Assembly: GCA_963796485.1 (NCBI GenBank)
Contig: CAWCLV010000012.1
Span: 62,001 to 126,000 of the forward strand
Reading direction: 5' to 3'
Origin: CAWCDJ01 sp963796485
Lineage (GTDB): Bacteria > Acidobacteriota > Terriglobia > Bryobacterales > Bryobacteraceae
Length of the DNA: 64,000 bases
How positions within the stretch are numbered: the first letter of the stretch is position 1; every line of letters starts with the position of its first letter. Shown here in pieces: positions 15,377 to 23,733 of this stretch. Below the pieces are notes generated by a model that had not been told where the DNA came from, made no database searches, and worked only from the letters and a program-made list of their open reading frames with translations. Both the position numbers and the translations under genes were made by a program.

Positions 15377-16933
15377 GTGAACGATGCCCAACCCGCGTCT
15401 GCAACGGAGGTCCAGGATGAAATCCGGGCAATCCGCCAGTCTGGTCTGTTTGCCCATTCGCTACGGCGAATCGAGCTGCTCGAGTACTTGTGCACCATGG
15501 TGCTGGTCGGGCGCCAGGATGACATAAAAGAGTCTACGATCGCCCTGGAGGTTTTCGATCGCACGTCCGATTTCGACGATAAAAAGGACGCGATTGTCCG
15601 GGTAGAGGCATACCGCCTGAGACAGCGGCTGGCGAAGTATTACGCCACGGAGGGCGCCCACGACCGCGTGGTGATCGAACTCCTTCCAGGCGGTTATGTA
15701 CCGCGATTCTCCGTACGGGAACCCAAACAGCCGGATGCGCCGCCCCCGGAGCCCGAATCGGCGCCGGCCCCCGCCGCCCCGCCGCCCTCCCGTTGGTGGC
15801 GCCCCGGTTGGAAGTTTGCCGTCGGAACCTCGCTCGCCGCGGCGTTTACCCTGGGGTTGGCCATTGGCCCTTCCCGGCGTATTCTGATTCCGGCGCCCAC
15901 GACACCTCTATCCGCCGCAGCCCCGGCTTTCCGGCCACCGCCGGCGCTATACCCGGTTGCCGGTGAGATCCGCATTTTGGCCGGAAGCAGTAAGTCTCAC
16001 GTCGATCGCGCCGGCAGATTCTGGAGCGAGGACCGGTTCTTCCACGGCGGACTGGCGCAGCCGGGGCCGAACGATTTTGCCTACCGCCCTCCCGACCCGA
16101 ACCTTTACCGGTTCATGAGGTACGGCGAAGAATTCGGCTACGACATACCGGAACCGCCCGGAATCTACGAGCTCCGGCTGCATTTCGCGGAGCCGACTTT
16201 TCGCAGCGGCACCGACGTGGGCAGCGAAGGCGGCGAAAACCAGCGGCATTTCAAGGTGGCGTTGAACGGGGCCGATCTGCTTTCCGATTTCGACGTTGTC
16301 GCCGATACGGGCTTATCTCCCGCGGACGTCCGGGCATTCCGCAACATCTCCCCCGCTGCCGACGGCTCTATCCACCTCAAGTTCACGGCCATCATGGGCC
16401 CGTCCTTCGTCAACGCCATCGAAATCCTGCCCGAAAAGGGCGGCCGTGTGCTTCCCATCCGCATCCGCGCCGCGGACACTTCCTTTACGGACCGCGCCGG
16501 ACATCTTTGGGAGCCGGACGATTATTACATTGGAGGCCGGCTGGCGGCTCACAAAGGCGACGTGTCGGGAACACTTGACCCGGACCTCTATGCTGTCGAG
16601 CGGTACGGCAACTTCAGCTACGCCATTCCCGTGCCCCCGGGCCGCTACGCCCTTACTCTTTATTTCGCGGAGACCTATTGGGATCCGGATGGCGACGCCT
16701 CGCACAAAGGCGGCGCCGGCTCTCGCGTGTTCAGCGTGTATTGCAACGGCGTAGCGCTGCTCGAGGAGTTCGACATCCTGAAACTTGCGAAGGCGTTCCA
16801 CAGCGTCTCCCGTACTTTCCATGGTCTGCGGCCCAACGGCCAGGGAAAACTGCGGCTCTCCTTTTCGCCCGTGGTCAACTATGCTTCGGTCAAGGCGATC
16901 GAGATCACGGAAGAGCCGCGCGCCCGCGATTGA
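15377..16933 (+). CDS. Membrane-anchored winged-helix protein with two malectin domains
   Basis: 518 residues from GTG 15377. Residues about 12-112 form the winged-helix domain seen at the front of many acidobacterial and rhizobial one-component regulators (SLRRIELLEYLCTMVL, KESTIALEVFDR, AIVRVEAYRLRQRLAKYY, ELLPGGYVPRF). A Pro/Ala-rich linker leads to one transmembrane helix (about 146-165). The outside part holds two malectin domains (about 190-345 and 348-515; FHGGLAQPGPN, YELRLHFAEPTF; and YYIGGRLAAHKG, YALTLYFAETYW). Malectin domains bind carbohydrate, so the protein is probably a ToxR/CadC-like sensor that detects a sugar in the periplasm and acts on DNA directly. It diverges from the TonB receptor and precedes a GH2 gene by 59 bp. 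DNA binding is inferred, not shown. Confidence 0.85.
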   Translation: MNDAQPASATEVQDEIRAIRQSGLFAHSLRRIELLEYLCTMVLVGRQDDIKESTIALEVFDRTSDFDDKKDAIVRVEAYRLRQRLAKYYATEGAHDRVVIELLPGGYVPRFSVREPKQPDAPPPEPESAPAPAAPPPSRWWRPGWKFAVGTSLAAAFTLGLAIGPSRRILIPAPTTPLSAAAPAFRPPPALYPVAGEIRILAGSSKSHVDRAGRFWSEDRFFHGGLAQPGPNDFAYRPPDPNLYRFMRYGEEFGYDIPEPPGIYELRLHFAEPTFRSGTDVGSEGGENQRHFKVALNGADLLSDFDVVADTGLSPADVRAFRNISPAADGSIHLKFTAIMGPSFVNAIEILPEKGGRVLPIRIRAADTSFTDRAGHLWEPDDYYIGGRLAAHKGDVSGTLDPDLYAVERYGNFSYAIPVPPGRYALTLYFAETYWDPDGDASHKGGAGSRVFSVYCNGVALLEEFDILKLAKAFHSVSRTFHGLRPNGQGKLRLSFSPVVNYASVKAIEITEEPRARD

Positions 16934-16992
16934 GCAGTCCGCAGAATTGGCGAAACCCGTATACCATAGGGTTTCGCCAAGGAGCGCACCTC

Positions 16993-19485
16993 ATGGACTC
17001 GACTCGCCGCGGAATTCTGATTTCCGGACTCGGTGCCGTTCTTCCCATCAGCCTGCCCACCTCGATCGCAGCCGCTACGGCCGTTGCGGTGAAAGAACGC
17101 CGCCAGGCGTTCAACGATGCATGGCGATTCTTTAAAGGAGAAGCCGCGGGCGCCGAACAGCCGGCTTTCGACGATTCCCGGTGGACGGAACTTCGCCTGC
17201 CGCACGATTGGGCGATTGAGGGACCGTTCGATCCGAAGCTGAATCCGCACACGGGGGCGCTGCCCATCTTCGGTACCGGCTGGTATCGAAAAGCGTTCAC
17301 ACTGCCCTCGAACGCGCAGGGGCGCCGCGTCAGCATCGAATTCGACGGAGCCATGTCGAACTCCAGGGTCTGGCTCAACGGCGAAGAGCTCGGCGGGCGG
17401 CCGTACGGATACAGCAGCTTCGAACTAGACCTCACGCCCCACCTGAAATTCGGCGCTCCGAACGTGATCGCGGTACGGCTGACGCCGGAAGACCGGTCGT
17501 CGCGCTGGTATCCGGGCGCGGGCATCTACCGGAATGTCTGGCTCACGGCGACCGGCCCGGTGCACGTGGCGCATTGGGGCACTTACGTGACGACGCCCGA
17601 AGTGACCGATGCCCGCGCCACCGTCGCGGTGAAAACGGAAGTCCGGAATCGCAACAGCCAGCCGGCGAAAATTGTCGTCCAGACCACCGTACTGGATCCG
17701 ACCGGGAAAACCGTGGCCAGGCACGCAGCCGATGCCACCGTTCCGCCCTCCGGGACGCAAACGGTTTCCGCCAGCCTGGCGGTCAACCAGCCGCAGCGCT
17801 GGGACGTCGAACAGCCGCGGCTTTACACCCTGGTGACGGAGGTGCTCGAAGGCAAGCGCCTGGTGGACCGCTACACCACCCCGTTCGGCATCCGCACCAT
17901 CGCGTTCGACAAGACGCGCGGGTTCCTTCTGAACGGGCGTCACCTGAAGCTGCAGGGAGTCTGCATGCATCACGATCTCGGTGCGCTGGGCGCCGCCGTG
18001 AACCGCCGCGCCACCGAGCGGCAGTTGCAGATCATGCAGGGGTGCGGGGTCAATGCGATTCGCACCAGCCACAATCCGCCGTCTCCCGAACTGCTGGAAT
18101 CTTGCGACCGCCTCGGCCTGCTGGTGATGGACGAAGCGTTCGACATGTGGCGCATCCCCAAGGTGCCGAACGGCTACAGCAAGTATTTCGACGAGTGGTC
18201 GGAACGCGACTTGCGCGATATGGCGCGGCGCGACCGCAATCACCCGAGCGTCATCATGTGGAGCATCGGGAATGAGATTCCGGAACAGAACCGCCCGGAC
18301 GGCTGGCAGATCGCCAAACGGCTGACGGACCTTTTCCATGAGGAAGACCCGACGCGGCCGACCACCTCGGCCTTCAACAACGATGCCGCCGCCATCCGCA
18401 ACAAGATGGCCGATTACGTGGACATTCCGGGCATCAACTACAAGCCGTTCCATTACACGGAGATTCTGAAGGACCATCCGAACTGGGTGCTCGTAGGTAC
18501 GGAAACCAGTTCGTGCGTCAGTTCGCGGGGCGTGTACCATCTGCCCATCGAAAAATACGAAAAGCACCCCTCGCACCAGTTGAGCAGCTACGACATCATC
18601 TCGCCGCCGTGGGCCTATCTGCCGGATCCGGAGCTCGCCTCCCAGCAGCAGTTCCCGCAGGTGCTCGGAGAATTCGTGTGGACCGGGTTCGACTACATCG
18701 GCGAACCCACGCCTTACTTCAACGGGCGCGGCGCGGCAAACCAGGCCGACTGGCCGGCGCGGAGCTCCTACTTCGGGATCGTGGACCTGGCCGGGTTCCC
18801 CAAGGACCGCTACTACCTTTACCAGAGCGTGTGGACGAAGAAGCCGATGGTTCACGTGCTGCCGCACTGGAATTGGGAAAGCATGGCGGGAAAGCCCATC
18901 CCCGTCATGGTCTACACCAACGCCGAGGAAGTGGAACTGTTCCTCAACGGAAAATCGCTCGGCCGCAAGAAGCGCTTCTCCGAGCCGGTGGAGCTCCCGG
19001 TGGGGCCGAACATCAGCCAGGACCGGAAATACTCGACGAAGTACCGTCTCGAGTGGCAGGTACCGTTCGAGCCGGGCGCGTTGAAAGCGGTGGCCTACAG
19101 CGGCGGCGCCGAAGTGGCGCAGGATGAACGGCGCACCGCCGGGGCGCCGGCGAAGGTGAGCCTGGTTCCCGATCGCAACACGATCGCATCCGACGGCGAC
19201 GACCTCTCTTTTGTAACCGTGCGGGTGGAAGACAAAGACGGCAATCTCTGCCCTTCGGCGGACAACCTGGTGAAATTCCGCATCTCGGGGGCGGGCACGA
19301 TCCAGGCCGTCGATAACGGGAATGCCGCGACGACGGAACCGTTCCACGCCGATTATCGGAAGGCCTTCAGCGGACTCGCACTGCTGATTGTGCGCTCGAA
19401 ACCGGGAACCCGCGGCCGCATCGAACTGGAAGCCGCGTCGGAGGGTTTGGCGTCCGCCAAAACGGGAATCGAAACCCGCGGCTGA
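16993..19485 (+). CDS. GH2 family glycosidase (beta-galactosidase-like), exported
   Basis: 830 residues from ATG 16993, which has AAGGAG nine bases upstream. An N-terminal leader with twin arginines (MDSTRRGILISGLGAVLP) suggests Tat export. Then come the GH2 sugar-binding domain (WRFFKGEAAGAEQPAFDDS, LPHDWAIEGPF), an Ig-like domain and the TIM barrel (GVCMHHDLGALG, RTSHNPPSPELLESCD, MWSIGNEIPEQ). The acid/base is E428 in GNE, and the nucleophile is probably E504 in GTETSS, followed by the GEFVWTGFDYIGEP motif. C-terminal DUF4982 and Big_1-like beta domains follow. It probably removes non-reducing beta-galactosyl or related residues. Same strand as the malectin regulator, so probably co-regulated. 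Confidence 0.93.
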   Translation: MDSTRRGILISGLGAVLPISLPTSIAAATAVAVKERRQAFNDAWRFFKGEAAGAEQPAFDDSRWTELRLPHDWAIEGPFDPKLNPHTGALPIFGTGWYRKAFTLPSNAQGRRVSIEFDGAMSNSRVWLNGEELGGRPYGYSSFELDLTPHLKFGAPNVIAVRLTPEDRSSRWYPGAGIYRNVWLTATGPVHVAHWGTYVTTPEVTDARATVAVKTEVRNRNSQPAKIVVQTTVLDPTGKTVARHAADATVPPSGTQTVSASLAVNQPQRWDVEQPRLYTLVTEVLEGKRLVDRYTTPFGIRTIAFDKTRGFLLNGRHLKLQGVCMHHDLGALGAAVNRRATERQLQIMQGCGVNAIRTSHNPPSPELLESCDRLGLLVMDEAFDMWRIPKVPNGYSKYFDEWSERDLRDMARRDRNHPSVIMWSIGNEIPEQNRPDGWQIAKRLTDLFHEEDPTRPTTSAFNNDAAAIRNKMADYVDIPGINYKPFHYTEILKDHPNWVLVGTETSSCVSSRGVYHLPIEKYEKHPSHQLSSYDIISPPWAYLPDPELASQQQFPQVLGEFVWTGFDYIGEPTPYFNGRGAANQADWPARSSYFGIVDLAGFPKDRYYLYQSVWTKKPMVHVLPHWNWESMAGKPIPVMVYTNAEEVELFLNGKSLGRKKRFSEPVELPVGPNISQDRKYSTKYRLEWQVPFEPGALKAVAYSGGAEVAQDERRTAGAPAKVSLVPDRNTIASDGDDLSFVTVRVEDKDGNLCPSADNLVKFRISGAGTIQAVDNGNAATTEPFHADYRKAFSGLALLIVRSKPGTRGRIELEAASEGLASAKTGIETRG

Positions 19486-19566
19486 GGCGGGACCGCTGCC
19501 ACCAGGGCATAAATCGGACGCTCTAGTCTCAAATCGCCTCAACAGCACGCCAACCAGCCGCGTCAG

Positions 19567-21954
19567 ATGGGTATGCTTCAAGATCTCCGCTACGCTCTGC
19601 GCCTGATTGCGAAGACTCCGGGGTTCTCCCTGCTGATCGTCCTTGCGCTGGCCCTCGGCATCGGGGCCAACACGGCGATTTTCACTGCCGCTAACGACTT
19701 TCTCTTTCGCCCGCTGCCGTTCCCGGACGCCGCGCGGCTGGTGACCCTCGCTGAGATCGCCAAGGTAAAGCAGGTCTCTGGTTGGACGTCCCCGCGCGAC
19801 TACCTGGACTGGCAGGCGCGCAACCACGTGTTCTCGGGGATGGCCGCCTGGGGCGCTCGCGCCGTCAACCTGACCGGCGGCGGCGAGGCCGAACGCGTTC
19901 CGGGGATGGGAGTGACCGCCAACTTCTTCCCTTTGCTCGGCGTCAAGCCGCTGCTGGGGCGAGGCTTTCTTGCGAGCGAGGACGTTCCCAAGGGCGATCC
20001 TGTTGTGGTCCTGTCCTATTCGCTCTGGCAGCGACGTTTTCGCGGGCGGAGTGACATTCTCGGCCAGACAGCCATAATCGATGGCAAGCCGTGTACGGTC
20101 GTCGGCGTAATGCCCCCGGGCTTCTGGTTCTCCAACGCGCACGAGGAGATCTTTGCCCCGATCGGACTGGACCCGGCGAGCACCTACCGCGGCGGCAAGT
20201 ATCTCAAGATCATTGCGCGGCTGAAGCCGGCGGTTGGGCTGGAGCGGGCGCAGGCGGAAATGAGCCATCTGGCCGCGGCGACCGGCGCGACCGATCCCGA
20301 ACATGCGGGGCAAGGCGTCGCGGTTGAGCGGCTCCAAGAGAGCCTGGCTCGCGAGATCCGGCCGGCGCTCGTCGCGCTGTTGGGCGCGGTGGGCCTGGTG
20401 CTGCTCATCGCCTGCGCGAATGTCGCAAACATGTTGCTGGCGCGAGCGGTCCTTCGGGTGCGGGAAATTGCCGTGCGCCGCGCCGTGGGCGCCACCGGCC
20501 GCCGCATCGTGCGGCAGATGTTCACGGAGGCGTCGCTCCTGTCGGCCGGCGGGGCGGCGCTGGGCGCGGCATTCGCCTTCTGGGGAGTCCGCTTGCTCTA
20601 CCGTGCCGTACCCGCCTCACTGCAACCTTTCCGGGCGGAGGGCGTGGACTCCACCGTGCTCGGCTTCACGGCGCTGCTGGCGGTGGCGACCGGCCTGCTG
20701 TTCGGCGCCGCTCCGGCATTCGCAGTGGCCCGCCCGGACCTGGTCGAGGCGCTGAAGGACGGTGCGCGCACATTGCCGCGCAGTGGCCGGCGCCTGCGCC
20801 GTTGGCTCGTCATCGGCGAAGTGGCGCTCTCGGTGGTGCTGCTGGCGGGCGCAGGGGTGCTGATCAAGAGCTTCATACGGCTTTCGGCGGTGGACCCGGG
20901 CTTCCATCCCGAAGGTGTCCTGGCTGTCCGCCTCCAGCGGCAGAACAACCAGGCTCCGTTCGTCTCCGACGTGCTGCAACGGGCCGCCGCTCTGCCTGGC
21001 GTAGTGTCGGTGGGCGCGGTTAGCAATCTGCCGATGACGGGCCTGGAGTGGGGGCAGAATCTCACGGTGACGGACCGGCCCTTCCGGGGCGAACAGGATT
21101 ACATATGGGCCTGCCACCGCGTGGCCAGTCGGGATTATTTTCGGGTGATCGGGATGCGGCTCATGAAGGGGCGTTCTTTTACCACAGCGGATACACGCGA
21201 CCGGCCGCGGGTTGCGGTGGTGAATGAGGCGTTCGCGAGCAAGGCTTGGCCCGGCCAGGATGCGGTCGGCAAGCAGTTCCGCATCGGCGACTTCCCCAAG
21301 TACGCCGGATCGCCCGTGATGGTGATCGGCGTCGTGGCGGATGCCAAATTCGTGGGACCGGGCGACGAAGCGTTCCCGGAAATGTTCTTCTCGATAGAGC
21401 AGGGGGGCGCAACCAGTGGGATGACGTTTGTGCTGCGGGCGGCGCAGGAGCCACAATTCCTAGCCGCCGCGATGCGGGGCGTGATTCGCAGCATCGACCC
21501 CAATCAACCCGTGACGAAGATCGAGACGGTTGAAACGCTGGTCGCCGAGTCCACCGCGCCGCAGCGTGTGACCATGCTGTTGGGCGGCATCTTCGGGCTC
21601 CTGGCCCTGGTGCTGGCGGGCACCGGACTATACGGAATGATCTCGTACTCAGTCTCGCAGCGGACGCACGACATCGGGGTGCGGATGGCGCTGGGCGCTC
21701 CGCAGGGGAGTGTGGTCCGGCTGGTCGTAGGAGAGGCGCTGCAACTGACAATGGCCGGGCTGACCCTGGGTCTCCTGGCGGCGATAGCGTTCGGCCGGGT
21801 CCTGAGTGGATTGCTGTTCCAGGTGAGCCCGCACGATCCGCTGATCCTGATTGGCGTCTCCGTGGCATTCGTGATCATCGCCCTGGCGGCCAGCTACCCG
21901 CCGGCTCAACGCGCAGCGGAGACCGATCCTCTTTCAGCATTGCGATGCAATTAG
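19567..21954 (+). CDS. ADOP family ABC permease (MacB/FtsX type), no prefix domain
   Basis: 795 residues. Starts directly with LQDLRYALRLIAKTPGFSLL, the TM1 region, then a MacB periplasmic core, an FtsX module (ALLGAVGLVLLIACANVANM), a second periplasmic core (VVNEAFASKAWPGQDAVGKQ) and a second FtsX module (GMISYSVSQRTHDIGVRMAL). The duplicated layout defines acidobacterial duplicated orphan permeases, which lack an adjacent ATPase. Unlike the other two copies in the window it has neither the N-terminal prefix domain nor a PadR gene. It begins 81 bp after the GH2 stop. Substrate unknown. Confidence 0.9.
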   Translation: MGMLQDLRYALRLIAKTPGFSLLIVLALALGIGANTAIFTAANDFLFRPLPFPDAARLVTLAEIAKVKQVSGWTSPRDYLDWQARNHVFSGMAAWGARAVNLTGGGEAERVPGMGVTANFFPLLGVKPLLGRGFLASEDVPKGDPVVVLSYSLWQRRFRGRSDILGQTAIIDGKPCTVVGVMPPGFWFSNAHEEIFAPIGLDPASTYRGGKYLKIIARLKPAVGLERAQAEMSHLAAATGATDPEHAGQGVAVERLQESLAREIRPALVALLGAVGLVLLIACANVANMLLARAVLRVREIAVRRAVGATGRRIVRQMFTEASLLSAGGAALGAAFAFWGVRLLYRAVPASLQPFRAEGVDSTVLGFTALLAVATGLLFGAAPAFAVARPDLVEALKDGARTLPRSGRRLRRWLVIGEVALSVVLLAGAGVLIKSFIRLSAVDPGFHPEGVLAVRLQRQNNQAPFVSDVLQRAAALPGVVSVGAVSNLPMTGLEWGQNLTVTDRPFRGEQDYIWACHRVASRDYFRVIGMRLMKGRSFTTADTRDRPRVAVVNEAFASKAWPGQDAVGKQFRIGDFPKYAGSPVMVIGVVADAKFVGPGDEAFPEMFFSIEQGGATSGMTFVLRAAQEPQFLAAAMRGVIRSIDPNQPVTKIETVETLVAESTAPQRVTMLLGGIFGLLALVLAGTGLYGMISYSVSQRTHDIGVRMALGAPQGSVVRLVVGEALQLTMAGLTLGLLAAIAFGRVLSGLLFQVSPHDPLILIGVSVAFVIIALAASYPPAQRAAETDPLSALRCN

Positions 21955-21979
21955 TGGAGCGCAAGCCGGGTAAAGGCAT

Positions 21980-22006
21980 CGAAATCCCCAAACTGCGGGG
22001 ATTTCG
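21980..22006. terminator. Hairpin after the ADOP gene
   Basis: A perfect 10-bp inverted repeat (21980-21989 and 21997-22006; CGAAATCCCC / GGGGATTTCG) with a 7-base loop, 25 bp after the permease stop, followed by a second smaller palindrome (GTCCCCGC TTTGCGGGAC). There is no T-run, so termination is uncertain; it may be an interspersed palindrome. Confidence 0.4.
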
Positions 22007-22101
22007 GAGCCAGTCCCCGCTTTGCGGGACGGGCAACCGCTGACGATACCGCTTGAACGCGGGGTGTATCCGTGTTACTGCTAGCTCCTTCGAGGACTAT
22101 C

Positions 22102-23724
22102 ATGCAACGACGTGACCTGCTCAAATCCGCGGCCGCCGGCGCGGGCCTGACCATCCTGCGAAGCGGCATGCTTCGCGGCCAGAGTGCCCCCAGCAACAAG
22201 CTGAACGTTGCCCTGATCGGTGTATGGGGCCGCGGAACCGCGCATTACAACGTGCTGCGGAACGAGAATGTGGTGGCGCTGTGCGACGTAAACGACCGCC
22301 GGACGAAAGAGGCGCTCGCTATCTTCCCCAAGGCTAAAACCTATTGGGACTGGCGCCGCCTGCTCGACCAGAAGGATGTGGAGGCGGTCATCATCTGTAC
22401 CGCCGACCACCATCACGCGTTCATCGCCAACTGGGCATTGAACCGCAATATGAACGTCTATTGCGAGAAACCGCTGGGCATCACCGTGGAGGAGGCGCGC
22501 ACCGTTCGCGCCAACTACGTGAAACGCCGCGCCAAGGTGGCTACCCAGCACGGCACGCAGCGCCACGCCTATCCCAATTTCGAGCGGATTCGCGAGTTGA
22601 TTCTGGATGGCGCTGTGGGCCAGTTGCATACCATCCACGGATGGGACAGCCGGCAGCTTCCCCGCCCCGGATACCCGGCCGGCGAAGGCATGCCGCCGTC
22701 GTTCCTGCACTACGAGCAGTGGATCGGGCCCTCGCCGTATCATCCGTACAGCCCGCAGTACTTCGGCGGGTCGAGCGGCTTGAACTGCCTGTTCTGGAAC
22801 ATGTACCGGGATTTCGGCGTCGGGCAGATGGGCGACATGGGCGCCCATACGATGGACCTGCTGTGGAACTCGATCGACGCCGGCGCGCCGAGCGCGATCG
22901 AGATCGACCAGGAGGTCAGCGACAAATTCGACCCGAACATCACGCCGGTGAAGCTGAAGGCGACGTTCGAACACGCCGCCAATAGCTGGCGCGGCCCGGT
23001 GAAGGTGGTGTGGTATCAGGGAGGGCTCAAGCCCGTTTCGCCGCGGATGTACGTGGACGTCAGCCGCATCCCGAACGGCGCGATTTTCGAAGGCAGCAAG
23101 GGGTCGATCGTGGCCGACTTCACCAGCCGGCTGATTCTCCCCAACAACGATGACGGCGATTTGACTTACTATAAGCGACGCTCACCCGACGCGCTCCTGC
23201 CGCTGATCGAAGGCACTGGCCAGGTCACGCAGGCCCCTCCCCGCGCCGGCGGCGGTCGCGGCGGCCGGGGCGGGCGTGGCGGTGCGCCCGCCGGCCGCTC
23301 CCTCCCCGCGGGTTTCACGGCCATGCCGAGCGCCGAACCCGCCCCCAACGGCTTCCCCACCGTGCAGATGCTGGAAGGTGGGGTCCCCGCCGCTTTGGGC
23401 CTTCCGAACACGAGCGTGGATCAGGTGCTTCAGGCCGAAAAGAGCGGCGCCCCGCCGCGGCCCGGCCAGGACGTCTTCCAGGAGGAGTGGATCGACGCCT
23501 GCAAGGGCAAGAACAACGGCGTGACGCACGGCACGAGCAGCAAGACGCATTGCGACTTCGACTACAGCGGGAGCATGATCGAGCAGATGCTGCTCGGCCT
23601 GGTGGCGCACCGCGCCGGAAAGCGCCTGGAATACGACCCGGCGACGGGCCGCATCACCAATTCGGATGAAGCCAACGAATGGCTGAAGCGCCCCTACCGC
23701 AGCGGCTGGACGCTGAACGGATAG
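22102..23724 (+). CDS. Gfo/Idh/MocA family oxidoreductase with Tat leader and RGG insert
   Basis: 540 residues from ATG 22102 (MQRRDLLKSAAAGAGLTILR, a twin-arginine-like leader). The Rossmann motif is ALIGVWGRG and the signature is YCEKPLGIT (catalytic-region lysine). DMGAHTMDLLWNSI marks the sugar-binding domain. About 100 residues longer than typical members, largely because of a Gly/Arg-rich stretch (AGGGRGGRGGRGGAPAGRS, about residues 381-399) and a Pro-rich continuation before the conserved C-terminus (FDYSGSMIEQMLLGLVAHR). Likely acts on a periplasmic sugar or glycoside. It ends 9 bp before the convergent ADOP gene. Confidence 0.9.
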   Translation: MQRRDLLKSAAAGAGLTILRSGMLRGQSAPSNKLNVALIGVWGRGTAHYNVLRNENVVALCDVNDRRTKEALAIFPKAKTYWDWRRLLDQKDVEAVIICTADHHHAFIANWALNRNMNVYCEKPLGITVEEARTVRANYVKRRAKVATQHGTQRHAYPNFERIRELILDGAVGQLHTIHGWDSRQLPRPGYPAGEGMPPSFLHYEQWIGPSPYHPYSPQYFGGSSGLNCLFWNMYRDFGVGQMGDMGAHTMDLLWNSIDAGAPSAIEIDQEVSDKFDPNITPVKLKATFEHAANSWRGPVKVVWYQGGLKPVSPRMYVDVSRIPNGAIFEGSKGSIVADFTSRLILPNNDDGDLTYYKRRSPDALLPLIEGTGQVTQAPPRAGGGRGGRGGRGGAPAGRSLPAGFTAMPSAEPAPNGFPTVQMLEGGVPAALGLPNTSVDQVLQAEKSGAPPRPGQDVFQEEWIDACKGKNNGVTHGTSSKTHCDFDYSGSMIEQMLLGLVAHRAGKRLEYDPATGRITNSDEANEWLKRPYRSGWTLNG

Positions 23725-23733
23725 GTTGCGCGG

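Noticed and set aside
17425..20337. A 970-codon leftward open frame opposite GH2 and ADOP
   Set aside because: Antisense mirror of two clear genes; sequence is His/Arg/Pro-rich with no recognisable fold.
21980..22006. Confident rho-independent terminator
   Set aside because: The stem is perfect but there is no T-run; kept as a low-confidence hairpin.
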